64,000 nucleotides of DNA. Source: Ashinkailepas kermadecensis. Taxonomy: Eukaryota > Arthropoda > Thecostraca > Neolepadidae. Every line of letters starts with the position of its first letter. Position 1 is the first letter of the stretch. Made by a program: the position numbers and the translations under genes. Where the stretch lies: the NCBI GenBank assembly GCA_034440615.1, contig JAOTOM010003943.1, positions 1 through 64,000 of the forward strand. The letters are read 5' to 3'. Shown here one piece after another: positions 1 to 12,296 of this stretch. Below the pieces are notes generated by a model. It was given only the letters and a program-made list of their open reading frames with translations. It made no database searches and had not been told where the DNA came from.

Positions 1-220
1 ATCTTACATCTTTCGATTGTGAGACGAGCATTTTACCCCTAGACCAGTCGTCCCCGTGTTCGCCTTCATTGGCTGATTAGTTGCATTTTCTAGCAACATT
101 AAGCTAGGTACGCATGTATTATTATCGTGAATAGCGTATGCGTATAAAAACGCTGCAACATGGTATTCGGGCTATATGATATAGCCACATCTGTTTATGG
201 AAAGCCTGAACATGTGCACG

Positions 221-343
<123 letters not shown>

Positions 344-404
344 TTCAGGAGGACCGTTTGATCGTTAGACATGTACATCTCTTCTGAGTATGGTGGAAAC
401 GCCA

Positions 405-1400
405 TATATGAGTGTGGCTCCATTTGGTGTGCGAATACGATATTCGGGAAGGTGACCTTAGACCACAATATGTCCGACAAGCAGATCACTTGCAAACTCC
501 TCCATGGGAGCTGACGACTCCGGACGTAGACCTCTCCCTGGCGCGCATAAGAAAAACCGATTTGACCCTAGATGAGCTCCACGTTAATACCCTGGAACTA
601 TGATAGCTTCGCCACAGCATACACTGACGGACCTACAGCAGAAATGGGCGCGGGAGGCGAATAAACGTTCCTGTCAGTGGCTCTGACAGTCGATCATTCT
701 CGCCAGCAGCACATATGTCCGTGTATTCCTTCGAAGTGGATGCTCTCTTTAAGGCCTTGTGCCTTTATTGAAGTGTATGACGATATTCCTCACCTCATTC
801 TGACTGATTGCTTAAGCAGCCTTTGTCCTTGCAAATATTTTACCCATCGGATCGGTGTTACGGGATATCGTGAGTCAGCTTAATGTTCTGCACCAGACTG
901 GGGAAATGGTGGCTCTGTGTTGGATTCGTAGTCATGTGGGAACCTACGGGCACAAACACGTTGACCCTGCAGTGAAGCATGCTGCCCAAGCTCCTGAAAC
1001 ACGAAGATTTCAACTTCCGTTCAGAAACCACCATTGCACTATTAACACTTTAGCGTACAAAAATGGCAGACAAACTGGACTATATTGGATGCCAACAAGC
1101 TGAGGGCAAGTAAGCCGATCAGTGGGGCTCCTGCTGGCGTAAGACTCGGCGAGAGGAAGTGCCACTGCGCCAACTACAGATCGTGCTGACTTCGACACCT
1201 ATGCTTACTTGCTTCGTGGTGGAGGTAGACCGCGATGCTGTGGTCCACTAACCGTGTGACATGTTCTGGCTTCCTGCCTGCTTGATGCTGACGAGTGCAG
1301 GCGAAATTCCAGCCGCCAAGACTTGCTCGCGCTTCAGGAAGTTCTGGGAGATGACTATCTCATTGTTGCACCTGTATGACTCCTTGAATTGCATGACCAT
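405..1400 (+). pseudogene. Decayed non-LTR retrotransposon tail: RT C-terminus, RNase H and zinc-knuckle-like end
   Basis: Fragments in several frames match the 3' part of ORF2 of RNase H-bearing LINEs (I/R1-like). A run around 490-600 has the PPWELTTPDVDLSL character that precedes the RNase H domain. At about 615-645 the peptide YTDGPT resembles the first catalytic motif (YTDGS). At 855-990 the peptide WIRSHVGTYG resembles the last RNase H motif (WVPSHVGIPGN). From about 1205 a cysteine-containing stretch followed by PLTV and then VLGDD resembles the usual C-terminal region. Stops and frameshifts separate the pieces, so this is a dead 5'-truncated copy. The family match is from remembered consensus, not a search. 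Confidence 0.6.
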
Positions 1401-2080
1401 GGTAGCTGGCGAGTCATCAAGACGAAATAACTACAACTAACTTGAGTGCGGCACCTCCGAGTTGAAAACGGTGGGGACTATGTACACAAACATAGGTGGG
1501 CGGTCGACCCGTTACCAGGATAATCCGGGCATGCTCAATGTGTGGGTGTGGCTGCCTGGTGCGCTCGTGCCGCGCGTGCAAGCCTGTACGCTGACTCAAC
1601 AGCCTTTCCGCTGTGCAGTACAATGCAGCAGTCTTTGTGTGGGGTGCCCGAGTGCCGTGCAAGCACGTGTATTTACTTTGAATGGAGCACCTCCGTGGTT
1701 AGAACGACATGTGCTAATGCAAAACAATTGGTGCGAGGTTGGCATATCAGCAGGACTGTGCATGCATAGATGGCGTACAGTGGAGAGGTGGTAAAGTTCG
1801 CACGCTCAACACGTGTACTTTTCACTGCACTCCTATTCTACGAGTGGTGCCACGGGGCGATTCCAGGACAAATCGCCATGGATTGGTCACAACACCATTT
1901 CCGATTTTCCTGGAAATGAAGGCATGCGGTTGTCCGTGACCCATATTACAAGAACGATATATTTACTAGGCTTACTATATGTTTACTATGATATGTTTTA
2001 GTGGTTCAACTATGTTCAGTTTAATAGGTCTAATAGGTCACGAGTTACATGTCATCAAACTTCTGAGGTCACGGAGACAG
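1401..2080. other. No gene recognised
   Basis: Several overlapping short open frames of 60-110 codons occur here without a recognisable domain, splice signals or repeat structure. Nothing is supported as coding. Confidence 0.4.
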
Positions 2081-2081
2081 T

Positions 2082-2115
<34 letters not shown>

Positions 2116-2125
2116 TTTTTTTTTT
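2081..2125. repeat. (CA)n(TA)n microsatellite with T-run
   Basis: Short CA then TA dinucleotide tract ending in a T homopolymer. Confidence 0.9.
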
Positions 2126-2199
2126 GCTTAGTGGTAACAATTAACTTACCAAGCATATACATCATTTGAAAGAGGACGATCTGACGGATGCAGTAAAAA

Positions 2200-2600
2200 T
2201 GCGTGCTAGTTTCCCAGGTCGACTTTAGGTCATGTAAAACTTGAAATATTTTATAAACATGGCGACCTTTGGGAAAATACCTATTTTGAATTATTTCCTG
2301 TCTTTGTCAAACATGCCCCATCAACGGTCTAACTGTTGGTTTGAGAAAAAAATTTTTTGTAAAGCTGACTGTATAATGGGCTACTGACGTCAAATGTCAG
2401 GGTCTGCCCTGACCTGACTTCCAGGTAGTGTTACCGTACGTCACTATGAGCATAGTCCATATGTGTGTCGCTTCAAAGCTATTTGCTCATAGAACACGGC
2501 TGTGATGTTGTTAAGTACACCAGAGGCTGGAGAAATCACATCCGGTTCAGTGACCTAACCACAAAATAGTAGCATTGTGTGCACTGGATAAGATGGCCGA
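2200..2600. repeat. TGACCT/AGGTCA-rich non-coding segment
   Basis: Non-coding, AT-leaning sequence with several TGACCT or AGGTCA hexamers (for example near 2226, 2410 and 2550). The same style recurs at 6241-7262, 10200-10400, 17200-17420 and 18017-18035, suggesting relics of a dispersed family. No ends were found here. Confidence 0.3.
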
Positions 2601-4680
2601 TATGGCTCTCATTTTAAGGCACCTTTCTCATATGACAAGATAGTCACAGGTGTAAATGTATCAAAGATCACAGAGGTACCACACACGGATTATCAAAGTG
2701 ACTTTACATTGAAGATTGCTTGCGCATTATGGGAAGTTTTTGGTACTGGTGTCATTTAAAACACTTTGTTCAGAGAGTGCGACAGTGTCAAAGCAGTGCC
2801 ATGTGAGAACTTCAAAGTCACATAGGCACATACGTTAACCCTACCTCGAAATGAAGGTTTGTATCAAATGACAAACCTCGCTCGCCATCTAAGAAGTGGT
2901 GTAAATGGAATTATTGTATTCATTAGAGACTTGCATTGACAACTCGTTTCAGCTACAAGTGCACTTAGCTAAAGTACGTCGATGCTCCCAAAAGTCCAAA
3001 TAGCAAACTGGCTAACACTGAGTTAAGAGCAAATCCTGAACATAGCAGGTGCATAGCATGCGCATTACGTGCGTAATCCTCCAGAGTTCAACACAGCACT
3101 ACTCGAGGCAGTGACACTCATGTGTGGGATGCGGCGTACATAGTGGTCGACATTTGCGGATACAGCATATCCCGTTACTCTTTTTCCATCTAACGGCGCA
3201 CAGCGACGAACTCTCTTTGTGCTCTTTACAGGACGCCTCACGAATCCGAGCGACAAGTCTATCGATGATATATTATATGATTCAATCCATTACATGAACC
3301 AAATTTTAAAAGAATATAATATAAATGCGTTATTAAAAATTGGAGTGCCAATTATTTTAATTACACAATGTCATTGTTGCTGACGTGAACCCTCTCCTTT
3401 CAAAATCACGACACTGCAAATAATGCACTTACTAAGCTAACGCTTTTACTGCAGAAACAGTAGTAGCATGAATAAATTATACTAGGAAAAGATCAGCATT
3501 GGCATTACCAACAACATCGCATAATTAATCAACCTTCATGTTGGTTCACGCCTTCAGTGTTATTCTTCGATGGAAAAGCTCAACATCCATAGTAAGTACA
3601 CTCATAGTTTATACCTAATGCTGCATCTAGATAGATTAAATAGAGATATTGGTTCCAAATTCGACGAATACGGGAATAATTTTAATCCGGCCAGATAACA
3701 TAGTATTGAGTATCCATGCATTACATAGGTGTATCCATCCAACAAGTAAGTAGTGGCATTATTTAGCTTGGCCCATGCTTCCCGGATTGGTAGATTTCGG
3801 TCGTTGTTACGTGGTTACGTGTGGACATATTTGGGTTCACAGACCAGCAGTGCAGGTGGGGCAGACATTTTCTCAGAGGCGAACAAAGCAGGCGCGATGG
3901 TGACACCAATATCGTCTTGAACGCCCACGATATAAATAAAAATTGGTTACACGAATGCATAAATAGTCCAAATTTCTTTTGAAGTTGCGCTACGTTGTGA
4001 CAGTTAAGAGGGTATATCTCAACACCAGCACCCGGCAACGAAGGAGTGCGTCAAAAATGACAAAAGCTTCCATTTGTGAAGCGCTGAATGAAATAGTCTA
4101 TACGGACTTAATTTTTGCCAACGTAATACCGTTATTTCAACAACAGATTTGATACAAATTTTAAAATAGCCTGCGATTAGCAAAAGCTGTTTTGTTCCAT
4201 GGCAACACTCCTATATTTGCATCTGTGTACATAGTGGCTATGCTATTTTATCGAGGAAATAGCCTTTTATTGACAAAAATGTGCACATGATACATTTTTT
4301 CGTTTATGCAGTACAGAAATCGGATTGTGTTTCACAGCTAGGTACTTGCTATAAGCAGCTACAGGCAGCTACGAAAAAGCGGATGGGTCTGTGTATGCTT
4401 CTCAAAATTAAGAACGTCTTGAAAACATCAGCGACAGCTTGGTTGTTTGACGTGAGTCTAGGAGGTCCTGATGATTTGATTGGAAAGCAATGTGTTTATT
4501 GGTCCTCTAACCTTTCAAAGCATTGCGCAACCGCAAAGGCATCTACGATCCGAGAAAATAGCCTGCGGTTTACTGTGCCTTGTCAACATTAATTGGAATT
4601 CATTTAAGAAACGATCAAATCTAAAACTGAACAAACCATCTAGAAACTCCACTCACGCAAAATATTTTTTTTTTCTAACG
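2601..4680. other. Intergenic or intronic sequence, no gene recognised
   Basis: Mostly AT-rich unique-looking DNA. The only point of note is a short minus-strand cysteine-rich open stretch at 3099-3272, described under findings. No convincing exons, RNA genes or repeat ends. Confidence 0.4.
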
Positions 4681-4686
4681 GCCTCC

Positions 4687-5172
4687 ATGCCAGAGCTGAA
4701 TGTGTCGCCGACGCTGCTGGTATGGACGCCCAACCGGTATGTCACCCATCCTCTTCATCTATATGACCTTCCATTCATGCTCCACATACTTTCTGTTTCT
4801 GTCTCCAGTGCGGGATGCACATTGATGTGTGCCATCAGCCTCGTCTTGGCTCGGCCACCAGCGCCCCCGGACTCATTATTGGCACACGTGTGCCGCACCG
4901 CGGACGAGTTGTGCAATGTCGGCAGGTCGCTGTCGGCCTGGGAATGGAGGCGGGTGTCGGTCACGCCACGTGTCGTCATCGTCGCCACGTCATCGTCGCA
5001 TGCACGACGTCGGCGGAGACGGTGCGTCGCCCTCGTGCCGCACAGCCCGATCCGCCGGCCTCGGGCGGCGGACGTCAGCCGCCGGGCTCGGCTCTGGACG
5101 GGGCTGGATTTATGCCTTGAAATCCTGGATTTGGAGGAGATAACGGTGGGGATTGCAGGTCGGAGAGGATGA
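4687..5172 (+). CDS. Possible GC-rich exon pair of an unrecognised gene
   Basis: GC rises sharply here. An ATG at 4687 opens a 17-codon stretch ending at a good donor (CG then GTATGT at about 4736). A strong pyrimidine tract and CAG acceptor end at about 4808. Joining these two sites keeps the reading frame, and the frame then stays open to 5172. The downstream part is rich in Arg, Ala and Ser and matches no family I know. More than one frame is open in the second part because of the base composition, so the coding frame is uncertain. It may instead be a CpG-rich promoter or first exon. Confidence 0.25.
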   Translation: MPELNVSPTLLVWTPNRYVTHPLHLYDLPFMLHILSVSVSSAGCTLMCAISLVLARPPAPPDSLLAHVCRTADELCNVGRSLSAWEWRRVSVTPRVVIVATSSSHARRRRRRCVALVPHSPIRRPRAADVSRRARLWTGLDLCLEILDLEEITVGIAGRRG

Positions 5173-6240
5173 TTTTGTCACTGTTTCTGACATCAGTAAC
5201 TTATTTTACTGCTTTCCAGTCAGCTTCGAGTATTCGTCTCGAACAGCAATGAGTTGCAGTCACTTCCAAAGAACCCGATTCATCTTTTATAAAAATGGAA
5301 GTCATATTTTTCCGAGAGGATAATGTTCTAGATGACAAGCATCCCGGACAAAGCCGATTTTCCAGCCCTAGTTCTGGACAGCCACCAAGCACCGTCCAGC
5401 GACGCAGACTATAAGTGGGACGCTGCGGCCGACAGCACCGCGTTTGGTGGCTGCTGTCGTAACTCGCGCCTTCACACCTCACGACAGCAGTGGCTCTGAG
5501 GTGACGGGCGCGGCGCCTCGGTGGCTGCGTCGCTGCCCTCGATGGGGTGCGTTCGCTATGTGACCTGTCGGCTCACTGCAAACCGCACGTGAGCGGTGAA
5601 TAGCCCGACTGCTCACGACTACGCTGTGAAAATGTGCCGCGCGAAATTCTGGCTGCTTGGGTTGAGCAACCTTGACAGTTGCACAAAGTCAGATTGAAGA
5701 CCATGCGAATTTTTCAAGGTTCGAATTAAGCCTCAACCAAAGCTGATATAATTAACGTGTTGAAAATTGTCTGAAAAGCGATGCAAGACAAAACCGCTGG
5801 ATGTATGTTACCACCAGACTGCAGTTAACAAAACAGAAATATCGTACTGTAGCCCCCTGGTTTGATACCCTGTTAATGTTGCTTCGCCATTTTTCCCTCT
5901 TTAATCTGAAAATGTGTCTTGAACATAAGGACCCTCCCAGCTTCGTGAGATATCCACAGCCCTGCCTGTCCTCCCCATCCTTACATCGCATTGCAAATGT
6001 TACATCATAGACGTGAACGTATCTAACATTGATACCATCCAATGGTTATCTTTTGTTAGACATGGCTTGCGACTGATTGCTCCGAGGGATGCTCTTGCAA
6101 ACCTTGGCGGTTGTGTGACGAGAGACGCTGCACTGGACGCACGGGGTCGTACCAGCACTGTGTCTCCATTCCTGCCGCCAGTAAGGCAAGGATATGAGCA
6201 TACTGCCTTGCACCCTGACTCATGGGCCTGTTGATTTTTT
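5173..6240. other. No gene recognised
   Basis: Moderately GC-rich at 5340-5600, then ordinary sequence. Short open frames on both strands lack domains or credible splice sites. Confidence 0.4.
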
Positions 6241-7262
6241 TTAACCCGCGCACGCTCGGGGGGGCAGATATCTGCCCCCCTGCGGTTTTCCTACTTTGCC
6301 GCCATACTAATCCGGTTAGCAAGGTCAAACCTCGCATGGCTGCTCATTGCTCTTTTCCGCATATCCTCAGAAATTTTTGACCCTGGGTTATCTCAAGTCA
6401 GGTCACCAGGTCAGGCGAAGTGACCCAACATCCCTCGGAGTTCTAGGTGCCATCACTCCCACAATAATTTGGCGATTGATTTCAAACTTATATCACGTCA
6501 TGATCTTATCAGGGACTATAATATGTATATCACGATTTTTTCGTAGCATTGACCTGAGGTGAGGTCGCGGCCATGGCTTCCCCCATTATAGGCCTATGGT
6601 AAAATATACAAATGTTTCCTGGTTACATATTTGCTCTCGGAATGACCTCCAACGGTTATGGCGTGTAGTTTGAAGCTATTCTCAATGCTACCGCTGACAT
6701 TTTTGCTCAGTGACCTCACCAAGGTCAGCTGAGGTCACCTGAAATCACTAGCACATTTCTGCGCATTATATCGCACTGCATTGGGCTAGAAGGCTGAAAT
6801 TATCGTCATTGTGCTTGTATCGCCAAGACGTGTCGATTGATACATTACATGACCTCCCTAGTCTACCCCATGACCTTGACCTGAGGTCATAGTTTCGGTG
6901 ACCCATCTGTTGACCTGACCTTAAATTACACAGCGTATGTAGATAGCACATTTCAAGGGCTGTCGAATAGCATTTGCAGTTTGTTTCTATATGTTACAGG
7001 TTCTGAGATATGTGCCAATATCTGAGGGTCCCATCCGATTTGGTCGAATTTGACCTATGATAACTCAGTGACCTAAATATTGACCTGAGCGAGAAAATGA
7101 CGGAAATACTTTCGATAGAGCTTGTCACCAGCTATCCAACGCCGTTTTCTGTTTGTCCCTACCTAGCATAGTTCTGGATATCTTTGGGGGGGGGGGCAGA
7201 CATCTGCCCCTCCCCCCCGGACATGCGAAGTTGGCGCGGACCGCCGGACGTGCGAGTGTTAA
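6241..7262. mobile_element. Candidate non-autonomous TTAA-flanked (piggyBac-like) DNA element
   Basis: The segment starts with TTAA followed by CCCGCGCACGCTCGG and ends with CCGGACGTGCGAGTG followed by TTAA. The outer ~14 bases are imperfect inverted repeats (CCCGCGCACG against CACTCGCACG). Just inside each end is a G-run palindrome around CAGATATCTG (left, 6259-6280, perfect 22 bp) or CAGACATCTG (right, about 7191-7210). TTAA target duplication is the piggyBac hallmark. The ~1.02 kb interior has no transposase and is studded with TGACCT/AGGTCA hexamers. Assignment rests on the ends only. Confidence 0.45.
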
Positions 7263-7980
7263 TGAGACGGGTAGAGTTTGGAAAACTCGTCGGACTTGGA
7301 ATGACAAGGGCATTCAGATGAGATTCACCATTCGGACTATGATCTCCAAATGCTTTAATTGTTTTAGTCAAAAGCCAACACAGCGCTGACCGTAAGTTCT
7401 GAGCACTTTGCACTTACAATTTATCACCAGGAGGCTGAGTAGGCTGTCATCAGTTATCAATGACGCCGAACATCTTCTGTCTATTCTGCCACGCGTTTAA
7501 TCGGCAGCTATCTTGAGCCCGGCAGCTATCTTATCTCGGGCCGTAGTACGGCCTGACCGAAAAACTGCAGGCCGGAACAATGAGCATTGAATGCTGTCAC
7601 GAAAAAAGGTAACATTGAAACCCACGGTGACCTACTCTGCTGCACATCGTTTATTTGGAAGCCATTTATTATTTGTAGCGCGTCTCAGGGCAACTTATTC
7701 AAGCGGGAAATGGGAACTGCCACTCTCGCGACTTTCATATATCGCAGCGCCCATGTTGGGCTCGGAATTCCCCCTCAAGCATGTGATGCATTGTTGCGGG
7801 CCTTGTTGGACTGTAACTGCTTTGTCAGTCGGCAACCTTGTCGCTACCGGGCAGAAGAGACCCATATTCAGGTCTCCTGGCGTTCTTCAATGTGCAACGG
7901 TGCCGTTGCAGGGTTGTCTAACCTTGCAGACAACACTGCACACGTGTTACATAGCATTGAAGCTTAAATAGAACTTCTAT
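7263..7980. other. No gene recognised
   Basis: Two overlapping 126-codon open frames (7587-7971) on the plus strand lack recognisable domains and overlap each other in different frames. They are not supported as genes. Confidence 0.4.
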
Positions 7981-8255
7981 TGTAAATGCCCTATCTCTTG
8001 TCGCCGATGCTGTAGTGATATCTCGGAATGACGCAGGTGCAAATACACCGGCCAAGGTAATACATTTCCAATGTCATTTAGGACATTGTAAATGTCCTAT
8101 CTCTTGTCGCCGATGCTGTAGTGATATCTCGGAATGACGCAGGTGCAAATACACCGGCCAAGGTAGTGCATTTCCAATGTCATTTAGGACATTGTAAATG
8201 TCCTATCTCTTGTCGCCGATGCTGTAGTGATATCTCGGAATGACGCAGGTGCAAT
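7980..8255. repeat. 106-bp tandem repeat, about 2.6 copies
   Basis: The motif CTATCTCTTGTCGCCGATGC recurs at 7991, 8097 and 8203, giving an exact 106-bp spacing. Copies are almost identical, so the duplication is recent. Each unit also carries GACATTGTAAATGTC, a short inverted repeat. Confidence 0.95.
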
Positions 8256-9039
8256 TGCGGCGCAAATGGTTCAGTGAATAAGGTGGATGAAGCCGCCAGA
8301 GGGAACCGGCGTACGGGAAATGCAATGTGATCACGGCTTCGGGTTTCTAAGGTTCTATTCTCTGTGGTGAAGGAAGCGCAAGAACTCGCAACTGAAGCAG
8401 GCGATCGCAAAAGTATTTTGCGATTAAAATCTCAATTTATTTTCGATTGATGTTAGATAAAAATTTGCAGGGCTTATACGCTTACTTTACCATGCACCTA
8501 AGATCAGAGTGTAGGTCTGAAAAAAGTTATCATGGCAAACCATGGCCTGCGCGGAGGTTCTGTGTTGAAAGATTGCAGATTCCCCTTCCCCAACAAAGAA
8601 GAATACTCCTCGAAGTTGGTCTACATTACATCGAAATCATCCCCCACCCCCAGGAAAGGCATTCTTCAAACCAGGGTCGTTGTTTCATATACGTTTGACG
8701 GGACAGGTGCCCCATCAATGATAGTCTTGCTCCTCTCCCCCTCCCCCCCCCCCAATAATTCCAACTATTAACATGGAATCCTATGGAGTGTGCCACCCAA
8801 TCCATTTAGACCCGCCGAATGCCTTCATGGAGTGTATCCCCCTCCCCTAATAATTTTCACAAATCAAAGCCCGTACTGTACACGTTAGTGTAGAGAGCAA
8901 TGGCAGGACATCAGAACCACCAAGTTATATTTGGAGACATTGAGAGCACCCTCATTACTGATGTTATCACACGTGCTATGTGTATTGAAGCACTTGTGTG
9001 GTGCATCAGCAGTAACACCCACGTCATCACGTTAGAGAT
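8256..9039. other. No gene recognised
   Basis: Contains C-rich homopolymer stretches near 8740 but no supported gene. Confidence 0.4.
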
Positions 9040-9180
9040 GTAGAAGTGGATGGACAGGGTTGGTACTTGGAAGCAACCCATGCAAACATTGTCTTAGATG
9101 CGGGAACGCAGTCTCTTATCACCCATGTCATTTTGCAGAGACTCAGAAGCTTTGAAATGCCGTTTACATTAATCAGATGA
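9040..9180 (+). pseudogene. Possible BEL/Pao retrotransposon peptidase fragment
   Basis: A 46-codon open stretch contains VLDAGTQSLITHVILQRL, which resembles the aspartic peptidase motif of BEL/Pao polyproteins (LDSGSQ, then a hydrophobic and charged run). It ends at a stop and nothing convincing follows in frame. A polyadenylation-like AATAAA occurs near 12692, which could belong to an LTR, but no LTR pair was found. Confidence 0.25.
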
Positions 9181-10140
9181 GCATCCTTTTCTTCCAGGGG
9201 CTATTACATACCCTACAGCAGATAGATAAGCGAGGCATTAGAGTGGGTACTGTGTTGCCAATGCTATGATTTAGACGGATGCTGAAGCCTGGGATGATCA
9301 GGGTTGCCTCGTGGAGGCCACCAGCTTTGCCAGAAGGGCCCTTATTCGGCTAGTGGAATCTATGTAATGTCCACTGGCTCCCAATCATCCTGTCTACTGT
9401 GATGGCTACTGAGCTCTGTACCTGCACCTGGGGGATCCATGTGACAGCTAGGCTGACCGTTTTTGTTATGGATAAGGGAACGTATATGACAGAAATGTCC
9501 TCATGCGCAATGCGAAATATCGCAGTGCCGCCCCACCCAGGGTTCGCAGTTTCTCATCACGTGGGCGGATGCTGACGTCCTCGACCTCAGGACCTCTACA
9601 GCAAGCAATCCCAACCTAAGCTTTCACATGTCTCCCACCAGGTGGCTCATTATCGTAGTGTCGCGCTTCGCCGGCAGGGTCGAAGCACAGCGCCATCTGT
9701 ACAGCGCCACCTATACGGCCCTGATTGAAGGATCCTCCACCTGTGGAAGATCTTCTGAGACTTCGGCAGTGTGTCCAGTTATATGACGAAGTGTGATGGA
9801 ACTAGGCAAAGTACTTGCAGCAATTGTTGCGGGTACTTCTGCTGCAATAAGCGACATAGTCATTTGGTATACCATAGTCATTTGGTATCGTTGGCAGTCG
9901 AATGAGGTTCAACGCGGCAAATGGAGCGAATACTAAAATGGCTAAAGCAGGGTAATTTTGCACGTCAAGTTTCTCGCTGATGTGATTCGGCTCCATACAT
10001 TTGATGTGATAGTCTTCGATTTCTTTAAATTTTGTTTGGAGTTCTTCAGCATAACATGTCGAATTTTGGATCAGAGGATGAGATCAGAACCTTGCTATGA
10101 GAGGATGAGAAACATTTCGTTGGGGTTTAGTGGCACTTAC
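9181..10140. other. No gene recognised
   Basis: Unique-looking sequence with no supported coding region. It would be an intron if the minus-strand exon at 10141-10261 is real. Confidence 0.35.
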
Positions 10141-10261
10141 CTTTTCCGGAGTGCCATCTATTTTGAACATTGTCATCTTCAACAGTTCATCGCATATTTC
10201 CAGGTACTCGACCTCCACGGGATCGATGACGTTGACCTTTGGACGTGCCACTTGTGTTGAC
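10141..10261 (-). CDS. Candidate internal exon of an unrecognised minus-strand gene
   Basis: On the minus strand, CACTTAG is followed by a 121-bp segment ending GGAAAAG and then GTAAGTGCC, an excellent donor. One base plus 40 codons are open. The peptide begins STQVARPKVNVIDPVEVEYL and continues acidic and hydrophobic to IDGTPEK, with a composition typical of real protein. I do not recognise the family. Neighbouring exons were not found with confidence; a minus-strand stretch at 11280-11440 with a TTTCAG acceptor is a weak candidate upstream. Confidence 0.45.
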
Positions 10262-12006
10262 CTAAGTGTACAGTTTGCATACCACCAATATTGAAGCACC
10301 AGGTCGTATTTGTGTCACGACCAGGGTCAGAAAACTACAGCGAAGACGGGTGATTAACTGCACCCAGACATTGACCTGTTTGACATGACCTGGAAGGTCA
10401 ACCGAAAGCGACAGATACAAATTGGTGCTCCCACAAACCTGCTGGTTGTACCCGCGAATGCTACGCTACAGATATTATACAGATAGCCATGATTTTCTTC
10501 AAGAGGGCTGACCCAGAGCGAATGCAATGAAACGGGGAAAGCTTTCGGCGCGCAAAACACGCTAAAGATTAGCCTGAAGGGCTATCCAACACAACTAATA
10601 ATTTAAAGCTCATAGTGGTAATGCAAAGTGTTCGATGACATTGTATATTAAGCAAGTAATCTGAATAGTACATGCAGTGGCTAAGATGCAGCTTAGTCCA
10701 TTTTATTGCAAACTAAACAGTCATCGGGCGGCTGACAATTCCGAACCAAATGAAAGCTCATTTGTTAGCAAATTAAACAAATAGGACATTTGGACCGATT
10801 ATACCTTAATTCGACTAGCTCATGACACCCATGCCAGTCGCTAGGTGTTTCTGCACCACTACCGCCATGTTCGATATGGGTAGGGAATTGGTTACTTCGG
10901 GATTGATCCGGTAGCCGGCATGCATCTATTGGGAGAGCAATATAATCCTTCGACAACACTAACAAACCTACACTAACATACGCTATGCATATCACCGGAG
11001 AGCAAAGTACATTGACATACTAGTACCGCTCCCCGGTAATGCGAATATCAGCGGATTGCGTGCTGGTCTGGTTATATGTGTGCTGTTTGATTGTTTGTTT
11101 CTTCTTTCTTCACGTACCAGCCAGCGTCCACTATTAGCGAAGTTCTCATTCGCAAGAGACATACAAAGCGGGTTGAAATGCATTGCTGTAAAATAATGCG
11201 TGATAAATCTAAAACTGTGTAATGTACAATAAGATAGCTTTACTGACGGAATTGTAAAACCAATTACGGCCAGTTTTGTCAGTCCGAAAATGGAGACATG
11301 ATATTGCAAGGACAAGTATAAAGGGTTTGTTCAGAGCCTTCGGGTACAAGATCTTGTCGGTCATCTCCTCTTGGTCTAAATTGTCCGCACATTTTCGAAA
11401 AGGTAGAGAAAATATCGAGTCTGAAAGTACATGGGTCGAAATCCAGGCACCGGATGGCACTGAGCATCGGTAGCTTTATTTCAAAACGAAGTTTTCACAA
11501 GTCTCAAACATAGCATGCAAATGGAAAATGTCTTGGAATCATGGCCAGAGATACTTGGTGGGTCGGGAGGGGGTATTCAATCTGAAAATATGTCCTGAAA
11601 ATAAGGATCTGGAACTCCTGGCTATGGTGAGAGATCTCCAGCCTTGCCTGGAATGAATGCCCCAAAAAACAGGTGAAGTGCATATTCCAGTGGGTCTTGT
11701 TTAATATCAATGACTTCGTGCCCGAGCTAGTCTACTCCCATCTGCATGGGGAAAATTAACATAAATGACCCGGTCTCACCCTGTCCGACCGTAACTCTTT
11801 TGAAGTCTTCACACTACTTCCTATATTTCGGAGGTCAGTGTTCTGAACTTTACACCCACAACTAGATCAGTGCTTTGATTCATTTATTTTCACCTAGCGC
11901 GTTCCATCGTATTATTTCCTCTGACATACTACAAATTTGTATTCAATGGAATGTTGTGTGTTGTTGCCTTTTTCTGCACCACCCCCATCCCTCGCGCAGC
12001 TTGACT
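10262..12006. other. No gene recognised; TGACCT hexamers near 10375-10400
   Basis: Mostly unique AT-rich DNA. A cluster of TGACCT hexamers lies between 10225 and 10400. No supported gene. Confidence 0.35.
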
Positions 12007-12296
12007 CAGGGGCGGAATCAAGGAGGCACATAATCATGTGCTCCCCTTTCCATGCAAAAGCGATGCCCCCAACTGAAAAATGCACTCCTATAGGAACGCT
12101 CTAGTACATCCACCCTTGTATTTTTAGCAGAAGCCTCTCTGAGCAGAAAAGAAGCTCTTCCAGCGACACTCGAGTGCATCCCCCACCTCCGCCTCTATCC
12201 CTTGACATTGTATCACTCACTGGTGCCCTTCCGGGGAGATTGCGCCTCTCCAAACGAATGCCCCCCCCCCCGATGAAAATTGCTGGATTCGACCTG
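12007..12296. mobile_element. Possible small hAT-like MITE
   Basis: A 290-bp segment begins CAGGGGCGGAATCAAG and its reverse complement begins CAGGTCGAATCCAGC. CAGGGGCGGA-type termini are common in hAT-derived MITEs. No 8-bp target duplication was evident, so support is weak. Confidence 0.3.
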
